NCBI RefSeq assembly: GCF_002021815.1
Contig: NZ_CP019952.1
Coordinates: forward strand, 4,619,001 to 4,683,000
Direction of reading: 5' to 3'
Length of the DNA stretch: 64,000 nt
Source of the DNA: Pseudomonas parafulva
GTDB lineage: Bacteria; Pseudomonadota; Gammaproteobacteria; Pseudomonadales; Pseudomonadaceae
The notes below the pieces were generated by a model. The model saw nothing but the letters and a program-made list of their open reading frames with translations. It ran no database searches and was not told where the DNA came from. A program made the position numbers and the translations under genes. How positions within the stretch are numbered: position 1 is the first letter of the stretch; each line of letters starts with the position of its first letter. Shown piece by piece: positions 27,647-35,185 of the stretch.

Positions 27647-28936
27647 TCAACGCTTTTTGGCGAGCAAGTACAGACCTACCGAAAAGCCGACCACGCACAG
27701 TACAGCCACATAGTAAGCAGGCGCCATGGGGCTGACTTTCAGAAGCCCGGTTACCGCCATCGGCGTCAGGCCGCCGAAGATGGCATAGGCGACGTTGTAG
27801 GAAAACGACAAGCCGCTGAAGCGCACCGCAGCCGGGAATGCCTTTACCATCACATAGGGCACTGCGCCGATCACACCCACGCACAAGCCGGTCACCGCAT
27901 ACAACGGGAACAACAGCTCCGGCCGCGTTGGCAAGCTGTGGTAGAACGCCCAGGAACTGACCAGCAACATCAGGCTACCGATGACGAACACACGGCCTGC
28001 ACCGAAGCGATCGGCCAGGCTACCGGCGCCAATGCAACCCAGGCTCAACAGCACGATCGCCAGGCTGTTGGCCTTGAGCGAGTCGGTAGGACTGATGTGA
28101 TAGATGCTCTGCAGCAAGGCTGGTGTCATGAGGATCACCACCACGATGCCTGCCGACAACACCCAGGTCAGCAACATGGACAGCACGATGGGCCCGCGAT
28201 GATCGCGCAGCACGGCCCGAAGCGGCAGCCCTTCGGCCAGGGCCTTGCGTTGCTGCATTTCTGCGAATACCGGGGTTTCATGCAGCCAACGGCGCAGGTA
28301 AACCGAAAACAGACCGAACACGCCGCCCAGCAGGAACGGGATTCGCCAGGCATAGCTGGCCACTTCTTCAGCGCTGTAGACGCTGTTGATCAAGGTCGCG
28401 ACCAGCGAGCCCAGCAAAATACCGGCAGTCAAACCGGCAGTGAGCGTGCCGCAGGCATAACCGGTATTGCGCGCCGGCACATGCTCCGAGACGAATACCC
28501 AGGCGCCTGGCACTTCCCCGCCGATGGCCGCCCCCTGGATCACCCGCATCAACAGCAACAGGATCGGCGCCCACAGGCCAATCTGCGCGTAGGTCGGCAA
28601 CAGGCCCATGATCAAGGTGGGCAGGGCCATCATGAAGATGCTCAGGGTGAACATCTTCTTGCGGCCCAGCAGGTCGCCAAAATGCGCCATGATGATGCCG
28701 CCCAGGGGCCGTGCCAGATAGCCTGCGGCGAAAATGCCGAACGTCTGCATCAACCGCAGCCACTCGGGCATGTCGGCCGGAAAGAACAGCTTGCCAACCA
28801 CGGTGGCGAAGAACACAAAAATGATGAAGTCGTAGAACTCCAGCGCACCGCCCAGTGCAGATAGTGAAAGGGTCTTGTAGTCACTGCGGGTCAGCGGCCG
28901 CGGGGCCTGCTCGATACTGCTCGGCGCGGAAGTCAT
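27647..28936 (-). CDS. MFS transporter of the metabolite:H+ symporter type
   Basis: A 429-residue inner-membrane carrier with about 12 helices. The loop 2-3 signature appears as GYLARPLGGIIMAHFGDLLG followed by RKKMF, and a second copy-like motif is in GSLADRFGAGRVF; both are typical of the metabolite:H+ symporter (MHS) subfamily that includes KgtP, ProP and ShiA. The N-terminal ALGGALEFYDFIIFVFFATV is also characteristic (EFYDF). The ATG at 28936 was chosen over an in-frame Met 102 bp upstream. The substrate is unknown. It lies upstream of pstS on the same strand, but I see no Pho box before it. Confidence 0.88.
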   Translation of the reverse strand: MTSAPSSIEQAPRPLTRSDYKTLSLSALGGALEFYDFIIFVFFATVVGKLFFPADMPEWLRLMQTFGIFAAGYLARPLGGIIMAHFGDLLGRKKMFTLSIFMMALPTLIMGLLPTYAQIGLWAPILLLLMRVIQGAAIGGEVPGAWVFVSEHVPARNTGYACGTLTAGLTAGILLGSLVATLINSVYSAEEVASYAWRIPFLLGGVFGLFSVYLRRWLHETPVFAEMQQRKALAEGLPLRAVLRDHRGPIVLSMLLTWVLSAGIVVVILMTPALLQSIYHISPTDSLKANSLAIVLLSLGCIGAGSLADRFGAGRVFVIGSLMLLVSSWAFYHSLPTRPELLFPLYAVTGLCVGVIGAVPYVMVKAFPAAVRFSGLSFSYNVAYAIFGGLTPMAVTGLLKVSPMAPAYYVAVLCVVGFSVGLYLLAKKR

Positions 28937-29289
28937 CACGGTTATTCTCTTTATAGGGCAAGGCCACACGGGATGCGGCTTGTTCAAGGCGAAGGCGAAG
29001 ATAGCAAATTGCCGGACACGGCTGAAAGCGACACGCAATCCTTACCGACCTGCAAGAACGCATGGTCGTCGCTCGCGTAGATGCTCTATATACTGGCGTT
29101 TCGTACGAAATGTGTCCTGCTAGCGTGGGATATTGTGCGAAAACACCGGTCACTATACTCAGACGGTTTCGAAGCATTTCCCACGGCCGTCCCGTCATAC
29201 GAATCGGCGTAGTATGTTGTCAGCTGAATCGTTTACCGGCCTAAGCGCCGCATCCAAGAAAAGCGTCACGGGTCAGAGGCCCCCACCGC
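28937..29289. other. Intergenic region between MFS and thioesterase genes, with a palindrome and a weak promoter
   Basis: This 353-bp divergent gap holds no convincing gene. It contains a perfect 12-bp palindrome TTTCGTACGAAA (29099-29110) and a candidate promoter reading rightward, TTGTGC (29133-29138) with TATACT (29154-29159) at 15-bp spacing. The region is somewhat more AT-rich than the flanks. Confidence 0.4.
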
Positions 29290-29688
29290 ATGATTGAGCT
29301 CGAACAAGAAGATCCAATTCCGCAGGGCGACCTTGCTCTGCAGATCACCGCACTGCCACGGGAAACAAACGGCTTTGGCGATATCTTCGGCGGCTGGCTG
29401 GTCGCCCAGATGGACCTGGCAGGTACCGCCATGGCCAGCCGTGTTGCCGGTGGCCGCGTTGCCACCGTGGCGATAGATCGCATGGCGTTTCTGGTACCGG
29501 TGGCCGTGGGCGCACAGTTGTCTTTCTATACGCAGACGCTGGAGATCGGACGCAGCTCCATCCAGATGATGGTCGAAGTATGGAGCGACGATCCACTGTC
29601 CAGCGAATGGCGCAAGGTGACCGAAGCCGTCTTCGTCTTCGTCGCCATCGATGGCAGCGGCCGTACCCGTTCCGTCCCTCGTCGCTGA
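29290..29688 (+). CDS. Acyl-CoA thioesterase, YciA-like hotdog fold
   Basis: A 132-residue single-domain protein of the acyl-CoA thioester hydrolase family (YciA/acot type). The hotdog signature is visible: TNGFGDIFGGWLVAQMDLAG with the conserved N-x-x-G-D-x-F-G-G-W and the catalytic Asp in MDLAG, then RVATVAIDRMAFLVPVAVGA. YciA-type enzymes hydrolyse a broad range of acyl-CoAs in the cytoplasm. The family name is firm; substrate chain length cannot be predicted. It starts a rightward pair with the epimerase-like gene 70 bp downstream. Confidence 0.9.
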   Translation: MIELEQEDPIPQGDLALQITALPRETNGFGDIFGGWLVAQMDLAGTAMASRVAGGRVATVAIDRMAFLVPVAVGAQLSFYTQTLEIGRSSIQMMVEVWSDDPLSSEWRKVTEAVFVFVAIDGSGRTRSVPRR

Positions 29689-29758
29689 GGCCTGCCGGCG
29701 GTAAACTCATTGCCTGCGACCGGGTCCAAGGCCCACTGGCAACTAATGAGATGACGCA

Positions 29759-30664
29759 ATGGCCACCTTCCAGGTATCGACCGAGCAACATGGCGAGCTT
29801 CACTGCTGGCGTATCCGCAGCAGCTTCGCCGAACTACTGATCGCCCGCCAGGGTGCGCAGGTCCTCAGCTATCAGCGCACTGGCGAGCCGCCATTGCTCT
29901 GGTTGAGCGACGAGGCCATTTTCCGCCAGGGGAAGTCGGTTCGGGCAGGGGCGCCTGTGTGCTGGCCCTGGTTCGGCAACCTGCAGCGCAACCCCGAAAC
30001 CGTGCAGTCCATGTACCACGCTGAACACGCGCCAGCCCATGGGCTTGTCCGGACGCGTGACTGGCAATTGCTGGGCGTTGAGGAAGTGGGCGAAAGCCTG
30101 CGGATCGAGTTCGAAATGGCCGAAGCGCAAGGTGGGTTGCCCGGGTGGCCGCACACTGTGGAGCTCAAGCTGGTGGTCGTGCTGGACGCGGCGTTGACGC
30201 TGCAACTGACCAGCCGCAACCTTGGCCATAGCCCGGTCACCCTCAGCCAGGCCTTGCACAGTTACTTTGCAGTCAGTGATGTGCGCCAGGCCGAGGTCCA
30301 CGGTGTCGAAGGTTTGTCTTACATCGAAACCCTGTCCGACTGGCAACAGCGCCATCAGGAGGGCGCGCTGGTGTTTAGCGGCGAGACGGACCGGATCTAT
30401 CTGAATACGCCGCAAACGTTGAGCATCGTCGACCCGTCCTGGGGCAGGCGGATCATCCTGACCAGCAGCCGATCCCGTTCAGCGGTGATCTGGAACCCCT
30501 GGACCGCACGGGCCAAGGAATTACCGGACATGGCCGATGACGGCTGGCAGCGCATGCTGTGCATCGAGACGGCGAACGTATGGGATGACGTGGTGCAGTT
30601 GCAGCCCGGGGCCAGCAGCTCGCTGGGGGTCAGGATCGATTGTGAAGTGATCTCAAAGGCCTAG
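29759..30664 (+). CDS. D-hexose-6-phosphate mutarotase (aldose 1-epimerase family)
   Basis: A 301-residue cytoplasmic protein of the YeaD type. Members interconvert alpha and beta anomers of glucose-6-phosphate and related hexose phosphates. Features seen are GAQVLSYQRTGEPPLLWLS, the phosphate-contact region FRQGKSVRAGAPVCWPWFG, AHGLVRTRDWQL with the catalytic-site His, ALHSYFAVSDVRQAEVHGVE, and NPWTARAKELPDMADDGWQ with the conserved Asp. ATGACGCA lies just upstream, and the ATG at 29759 gives the usual short N-terminus. A role in anomer supply for the Zwf step is plausible but inferred. Confidence 0.9.
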   Translation: MATFQVSTEQHGELHCWRIRSSFAELLIARQGAQVLSYQRTGEPPLLWLSDEAIFRQGKSVRAGAPVCWPWFGNLQRNPETVQSMYHAEHAPAHGLVRTRDWQLLGVEEVGESLRIEFEMAEAQGGLPGWPHTVELKLVVVLDAALTLQLTSRNLGHSPVTLSQALHSYFAVSDVRQAEVHGVEGLSYIETLSDWQQRHQEGALVFSGETDRIYLNTPQTLSIVDPSWGRRIILTSSRSRSAVIWNPWTARAKELPDMADDGWQRMLCIETANVWDDVVQLQPGASSSLGVRIDCEVISKA

Positions 30665-30677
30665 TCCCACACACGCC

Positions 30678-31211
30678 TCAAAGATCGGCGTCCACCACTA
30701 CCCGCACCTTCGCGGCGTCCAAGGCATAGGCCGCGTCGGCCAGGTCGTTGCTGACCTTTTCCACCTTCAGCGTGCCGCTGACCCACACCGGTGTGTAGAT
30801 GTCATCGATCTTCAGCCCTTTTGGGTAGCGCACCAACACCAGCTGGTTAGGTGGTGGTGGCGGGACGTGGATGCACGCACCAGGGTAAGGCACCAGAAAG
30901 AACAGGGTGCTGTTGCCCTTTGCATCGCTTTCAAGCGGCACAGGGTAGCCGCCCAGGCGAATGTCCTTGCCGTTGAGGGCAGGCACGGTTTTGGTCGAGT
31001 ACATGACCGCAGGCAACCCCTTGCTCTGCTTCAAGCCGCCTTTGGCGGTGAAGGTACCCATGGCTTCAGGGGAGTTGTGGTCGATTTCAGGCATCTGCTC
31101 GAGTGCCTTTTGGTCCGACTTGGGCATCAATTCCAGCCAGTCGGTCTCGGGCAGTTCGGCATGGGCCAGGGAACTGGCCGACAACAGGAGGGCAATGAAG
31201 AAGGCACGCAT
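30678..31211 (-). CDS. DUF3299 family exported protein
   Basis: A 177-residue secreted protein with the signal peptide MRAFFIALLLSASSLAHA and cleavage after AHA. The mature part follows the DUF3299 pattern: DWLELMPKSDQKALEQMPEI near the N-terminus, then LGGYPVPLESDAKGNSTLFF and LVPYPGACIHVPPPPPNQLV, with a conserved Cys-x-His. Members are periplasmic and often lie near efflux or lipoprotein-transport genes in other bacteria; no biochemical function is established to my knowledge. It is convergent with the mutarotase gene, 13 bp apart. Confidence 0.85.
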   Translation of the reverse strand: MRAFFIALLLSASSLAHAELPETDWLELMPKSDQKALEQMPEIDHNSPEAMGTFTAKGGLKQSKGLPAVMYSTKTVPALNGKDIRLGGYPVPLESDAKGNSTLFFLVPYPGACIHVPPPPPNQLVLVRYPKGLKIDDIYTPVWVSGTLKVEKVSNDLADAAYALDAAKVRVVVDADL

Positions 31212-31258
31212 GGAATGCTCGGCAACTCGGGATGAATTGCCGGCATTCTAACCAGTAT

Positions 31259-31504
31259 TCAGCGTTTCTTGATGAATCCGTAGATCACCAGGAGGATGAT
31301 GGCGCCTACCAGTGCACCAAAGAAGCCGGCTGCCTGACCTGCCTGATAGATACCAAGCGCCTGACCGCCATAGGTGGCCAACAGCGAGCCAGCGATACCG
31401 AGCAGGATGGTCATGATCCAGCCCATGCTGTCGTCGCCCGGTTTGATGAAACGAGCCAGCAAGCCGACGATGAGGCCGATGAAAATGGTTCCGATGATAC
31501 CCAT
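31259..31504 (-). CDS. GlsB/YeaQ/YmgE family small membrane protein
   Basis: An 81-residue very hydrophobic protein of the transglycosylase-associated-protein family. It has three helices (GIIGTIFIGLIVGLLARFI; IMTILLGIAGSLLATYGG; AGFFGALVGAIILLVIYGFI) with the conserved RFIKPGDD after the first and a short KKR tail. Despite the old name, transglycosylase activity is not shown; the family is linked to stress. The ATG at 31504 follows AAGGGG; a Met 30 bp upstream would add ten residues. A 13-bp hairpin lies in its leader. Confidence 0.88.
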   Translation of the reverse strand: MGIIGTIFIGLIVGLLARFIKPGDDSMGWIMTILLGIAGSLLATYGGQALGIYQAGQAAGFFGALVGAIILLVIYGFIKKR

Positions 31505-31529
31505 GGCAATCCCCTTGCAGTAAAGATGG

Positions 31530-31564
31530 AACACGCCAAAGCCTAGGCTGCGCTTTGGCGTGTT
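31530..31564. repeat. Perfect 13-bp inverted repeat between purK and the GlsB-like gene
   Basis: AACACGCCAAAGC (31530-31542) and GCTTTGGCGTGTT (31552-31564) are exact reverse complements with a 9-nt loop. It is 49 bp past the purK stop and 25 bp before the GlsB-like start, both minus strand. It could end the purEK message, but the following bases (CCATCTTTAC) give only a poor U-tract. Confidence 0.5.
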
Positions 31565-31612
31565 GCCACTTCAGAGGGCCCGCCGGATGCAGAAGTTCGA
31601 ATTGACGCTCGA

Positions 31613-32695
31613 TCAGTTGCCGATCAGCGCCTGCACTTGCGCAATCTTGTGCTCGAGCGTGGTCATGTCCTGGCACCGCAATGTGGCATGTCCGACCTTG
31701 CGCCCGGCCTTGAACGCCTTGCCATAGTGGTGCAGGTGGCAGTCGTCGATGGCCACGACCTGCTCCACTGGGGGAACTTCACCGATGAAGTTGAGCATGG
31801 CGCTCTCGCCGACCTTGGCCGTGGAACCCAATGGCAAACCGGCGATGGCACGCACGTGGTTTTCGAACTGGCTGCACTCGGCGCCTTCGATGGTCCAGTG
31901 CCCGGAGTTGTGCACGCGCGGTGCAATTTCATTGGCCTTGAGCCCGCCGTCGACCTCGAAGAATTCGAACGCCATGACCCCGACATAATCGAGTTGTTGC
32001 AACACGCGACCGACGTAGTCTTCAGCCAGCGCTTGCAGCGGGTGCGCCTGACTGGCGACCGACAGGTGCAGGATGCCGCTATTGTGCGTGTTGTGCACCA
32101 GCGGGTAGAACCGTGTTTCGCCATCGCGGGCCCGGACAGCGACCAGCGATACTTCACCGGTAAAGGGTACGAAGCCTTCGAGCAGGCACGGCACGTTGCC
32201 CAGTTCGGCAAAGGTGCCTACCACGTCCTGCGCGGTGCGCAGGACTTTCTGGCCCTTGCCGTCGTAGCCCAACGTCCGGGTCTTGAGCACCGCTGGCAGA
32301 CCGATGCTCGCCACTGCGGCGTCTAGGTCTGCCTGCGACAGGATGTCGGCGAACGCAGGGGTGGGGATCCCCAGGTCACGGAACATGCTTTTCTCGAACA
32401 AACGGTCGCGGGCGATGCGCAGGGCCTCGGCACTTGGGTACACCGGCACGAACTGCGAAAGAAAAGCCACGGTCTCGGCCGGAACGCTCTCGAACTCGAA
32501 GGTAACCAGGTCAACCTGGTCGGCCAGCTGGCGCAGCTGCTCCTGGTCGCTATAGCCTGCGCGCAGGTGCTCGCCCAGAGAGGCGGCACAGGCATCAGGC
32601 GCCGGGTCGAGGAAGGCGAAGTTCATGCCCAGCGGAGTACCCGCCAGTGCTAGCATGCGACCCAGCTGGCCGCCTCCGATTACACCGATTTTCAT
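31613..32695 (-). CDS. purK: N5-carboxyaminoimidazole ribonucleotide synthase PurK
   Basis: ATP-grasp enzyme that carboxylates AIR with bicarbonate and ATP in purine synthesis; its product is used by PurE. The 360 residues show the N-terminal IGVIGGGQLGRMLALAGTPL, the ATP-grasp core (LKTRTLGYDGKGQKVLR; LLEGFVPFTGEVSLVAVRAR), and FEFFEVDGGLKANEIAPRVH with NSGHWTIEG, all conserved in PurK. It starts 10 bp after the purE stop on the same strand, so both come from one message. Confidence 0.97.
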   Translation of the reverse strand: MKIGVIGGGQLGRMLALAGTPLGMNFAFLDPAPDACAASLGEHLRAGYSDQEQLRQLADQVDLVTFEFESVPAETVAFLSQFVPVYPSAEALRIARDRLFEKSMFRDLGIPTPAFADILSQADLDAAVASIGLPAVLKTRTLGYDGKGQKVLRTAQDVVGTFAELGNVPCLLEGFVPFTGEVSLVAVRARDGETRFYPLVHNTHNSGILHLSVASQAHPLQALAEDYVGRVLQQLDYVGVMAFEFFEVDGGLKANEIAPRVHNSGHWTIEGAECSQFENHVRAIAGLPLGSTAKVGESAMLNFIGEVPPVEQVVAIDDCHLHHYGKAFKAGRKVGHATLRCQDMTTLEHKIAQVQALIGN

Positions 32696-32705
32696 GGGTT
32701 GAACC

Positions 32706-33197
32706 TCAAGCCTGACGCGGATCTGGGTTATCCAGCACGGTGTCGGTCTGTTCCGTGCGGAACTGCTTCAACGCCGCGTGGTACTGAGGGTGCTTGGCGC
32801 CGAGGATGCTGGCCGACAACAGCGCGGCATTGATCGCGCCCGCGCGGCCGATGGCCAGCGTGGCAACCGGCACGCCGGCCGGCATCTGCACGATCGACAG
32901 CAGCGAATCAACACCTGAAAGCATCGACGACTGCACGGGCACGCCCAGCACCGGCAGGTGGGTCTTGGCCGCGCACATGCCAGGCAAGTGGGCCGCACCA
33001 CCGGCACCGGCGATGATCACCTCGATGCCCCGGCCGTCAGCTTCTTCGGCGTACTGGAACAGCAGATCCGGCGTACGGTGGGCGGAAACCACCTTCACCT
33101 CGTAGGGAATGCCGAGTCTTTCCAGCATATCGGCGGTGTGGCTAAGGGTGGACCAATCGGACTTGGAGCCCATGATCACGCCAACCAGTGCACTCAT
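32706..33197 (-). CDS. purE: 5-carboxyaminoimidazole ribonucleotide mutase PurE
   Basis: Converts N5-CAIR to CAIR in de novo purine synthesis. The 163 residues begin with [20 protein letters not shown], then [20 protein letters not shown] with the catalytic His, [15 protein letters not shown] and [25 protein letters not shown] with the signature loop. The start at 33197 is set by AGGAGAGG nine bases upstream; longer readings are spurious. The leader between the presumed promoter and this gene contains a terminator-like hairpin. Confidence 0.97.
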   Translation of the reverse strand: MSALVGVIMGSKSDWSTLSHTADMLERLGIPYEVKVVSAHRTPDLLFQYAEEADGRGIEVIIAGAGGAAHLPGMCAAKTHLPVLGVPVQSSMLSGVDSLLSIVQMPAGVPVATLAIGRAGAINAALLSASILGAKHPQYHAALKQFRTEQTDTVLDNPDPRQA

Positions 33198-33229
33198 CGT
33201 CGAGCCTCTCCTGCAAGCGCCTTCTGGCG

Positions 33230-33272
33230 CGCTAAAAGCAACAAGCCACGCAGGTGGACCGGCGTGGCTTGT
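33230..33272 (-). promoter_or_regulatory. Terminator-like hairpin in the purE leader (possible attenuator)
   Basis: On the minus strand ACAAGCCACGC and GCGTGGCTTGT form a perfect 11-bp stem (33241-33251 and 33262-33272) with a 10-nt loop, followed by TGCTTTTAGC. A second small stem GGCGC/GCGCC (33217-33230) lies between it and the purE AGGAGAGG. No minus-strand gene exists upstream for it to terminate, since the next gene is divergent. It may therefore act on the purEK message. Confidence 0.55.
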
Positions 33273-33465
33273 CATACGGATTATGAATCGACCAGGTCGG
33301 CCGAAGGCGCAGGATTGTAGCGTATTCATGAAGGGAGCGCCCACCCCCATAAGCACATGCCGGATCAAAGGGCAAGCTGTCTCGCGGGACAAGTTTTTCC
33401 CGCTGCTGCCTGGGCGCTGCACGCTGAATGCTAGGGCCTTCAATCAATGACCCAGGCAGGTGCAC

Positions 33466-34092
33466 ATGACTATTCCACGCCTCTCAACGATCTCGCTTGC
33501 CCTTCTGTTCAGTGTGCAGGCATTGAACGCTTCGGCAGCCCGTTCACTGACCGTCAACGTCTATATTCATGACGACTTGGCCGACATGCAGGACGCTCAA
33601 CTGCACAACGACTACTTTGAGCATTGGCTTAAGGAAATGCGCCGTTTTACCGATCACCCCATTGAAGTGATCTTTCAGCGAAACGTACCTCTTATCACCG
33701 ATATTGCGTATGCAGGCATGCCGTCGTCGCAAATACTGGAAGTGTTTACCGACGGCATCCATGAAAAAACGCGGCATAGCCCTTTTTCATTCGTGGACAA
33801 ACACCTGCTGCTAACCCGCGACAGTTACGATCGAAGCGGTTGGAACTACAACGCTGGACTTGCCTACACGAAGCAGAACACGGCTATCTCATCAATCGCC
33901 GCGTATGGCGCTCCCGCCCATGAAATCGGCCACATGCTGGGCGCTACCCACGAAGATGCCGAACTTAAGTTCAACGGCTGGGTATGCGAAACCTACACTC
34001 ACCCACGGGTAACCGCTCGCTCGAACTGCTATCGCTACAGCGACAAGAACCGCGCAACCATCGCGGATTATCTGAAATACAATTCAAAATGA
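33466..34092 (+). CDS. Secreted metzincin-like zinc metalloprotease homologue
   Basis: A 208-residue exported protein that I do not recognise as a named family. Residues 1-25 are a signal peptide (MTIPRLSTISLALLFSVQAL, then NASAA). At residues 152-162 it has HEIGHMLGATH, the full metzincin zinc site HExxHxxGxxH with catalytic Glu153. Cys174 and Cys188 could form a disulfide. There is no Met after the zinc motif, so the usual metzincin Met-turn is missing. No propeptide cysteine switch or secretion signal is obvious. AGG precedes the ATG at 33466; a GTG at 33460 is less likely. Base composition is less GC-rich than the flanks, hinting at acquisition. Confidence 0.7.
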   Translation: MTIPRLSTISLALLFSVQALNASAARSLTVNVYIHDDLADMQDAQLHNDYFEHWLKEMRRFTDHPIEVIFQRNVPLITDIAYAGMPSSQILEVFTDGIHEKTRHSPFSFVDKHLLLTRDSYDRSGWNYNAGLAYTKQNTAISSIAAYGAPAHEIGHMLGATHEDAELKFNGWVCETYTHPRVTARSNCYRYSDKNRATIADYLKYNSK

Positions 34093-35001
34093 TGCCTCGC
34101 CTTGGACGCTGGTCGACTCCAGTTTGCGCCACAGCAAGCGCACGTTGGCCTTGCGGACCAAGGCGCAGCGATACAGGCGAATTTCCAGCGGCACGTGCCA
34201 CTGGCTGCCACCGCAGATCGCAAGTTCCCCACGCTCCAGTTCACCGCGCATGGACAGTCGCGGTACCCATGCCACCCCCATCCCCTCCAGGGCCATGCTC
34301 TTGAGGCTGTCAGCCATGGCGGTTTCATAGACGGTGGTGTAGCGCAGATTGCGCTGGCGCAGCAGCAGGTTCACCGAACGGCCAAGGAAGGCGCCGGCGC
34401 TGTAGGCCAACAATGGCACGCTGGTTTCACCCTCTAGGGTGAACAACGGTTTGCCTGCGGCATCCACGGCACAAACGGGCAACATCTCGGTGGTGCCCAT
34501 GTGCAGCGAGGGAAAGATTTCGGCGTCCATCTGCAAGGCTGCATCAGGGTCGTAGAACGCTAGCATCAGGTCGCAGCCGCCTTCCCTCAAGGCATGCACT
34601 GCATCGCCGACGTTGGTGGCAACAAGCCGGGTGGCGATGTTCAGCCCATCGTTGCGCAGCTGGGCCACCCAGCGCGGGAAGAAGCCCGACGCGAGCGAGT
34701 GCGCGGCCGCCACTTGAATCACTTCGCCCTGGCCACCCTCGAGATGATGCAAATGGCGAAGAATTTCGCTCAGTTGGTCGACAACCGTACGGGCTGTTAC
34801 CAAAAACAGCTGGCCCGCCTCTGTCAGCTCGATAGGGGTGCGGGAACGGTTGACCAGGGTAAGCCCCAAGGCTGCCTCCAGGCTACGAATCCGGCGGCTG
34901 AAGGCCGGCTGCGTCACGAAGCGCCGCTCCGCCGCCTGGGAAAAACTGCGGGTTGAGGCCAGGGCACTAAAGTCCTCCAGCCATTTGCTTTCAAGGTTCA
35001 T
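34084..35001 (-). CDS. LysR-type transcriptional regulator beside aspA
   Basis: A 305-residue DNA-binding regulator. The N-terminal winged helix-turn-helix is LEDFSALASTRSFSQAAERR, then FVTQPAFSRRIRSLEAALGL, and the C-terminal two-lobe effector domain follows (QVAAAHSLASGFFPRWVAQL). The ATG at 35001 was chosen, as the upstream Met adds residues with no domain. It is divergent from aspA across 182 bp, so control of aspA is likely, as for the equivalent pair in P. aeruginosa; the effector is unknown. Its 3' end overlaps the metzincin-like gene by 9 bp. Confidence 0.9.
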   Translation of the reverse strand: MNLESKWLEDFSALASTRSFSQAAERRFVTQPAFSRRIRSLEAALGLTLVNRSRTPIELTEAGQLFLVTARTVVDQLSEILRHLHHLEGGQGEVIQVAAAHSLASGFFPRWVAQLRNDGLNIATRLVATNVGDAVHALREGGCDLMLAFYDPDAALQMDAEIFPSLHMGTTEMLPVCAVDAAGKPLFTLEGETSVPLLAYSAGAFLGRSVNLLLRQRNLRYTTVYETAMADSLKSMALEGMGVAWVPRLSMRGELERGELAICGGSQWHVPLEIRLYRCALVRKANVRLLWRKLESTSVQGEASF

Positions 35002-35171
35002 TGGGCCGCTCCCCTGCCGTGCACCAAAATGGAACACGCTCGAAAATCAATCGGCGTCACATCTATCATTATGCCGTTTGTGCATAGGTTAGCGTGCAAC
35101 AGCATTGGCCGCAAAAACACCTTAGGGCCTAGGATTGGCGCCATTCCGGCATGTGCCGGGTCAAACTCGAG

Positions 35172-35185
35172 ATGATATTTATCAT
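35172..35185. promoter_or_regulatory. Palindrome over the aspA start codon
   Basis: ATGATA-TT-TATCAT is a perfect 6-2-6 inverted repeat whose right arm contains the first bases of the aspA ATG (35184). It resembles half of a Fur-type site and might also fold weakly in mRNA. Confidence 0.35.

Noticed and set aside
27599..28864. 421-codon open frame opposite the MFS gene
   Set aside because: Antisense shadow; extremely Gln/His-rich, which is typical of the reverse complement of membrane-protein codons.
33241..33272. Ordinary terminator for a plus-strand gene
   Set aside because: On the plus strand no T-run follows the stem; the U-rich side is on the minus strand, which points at the purE leader.
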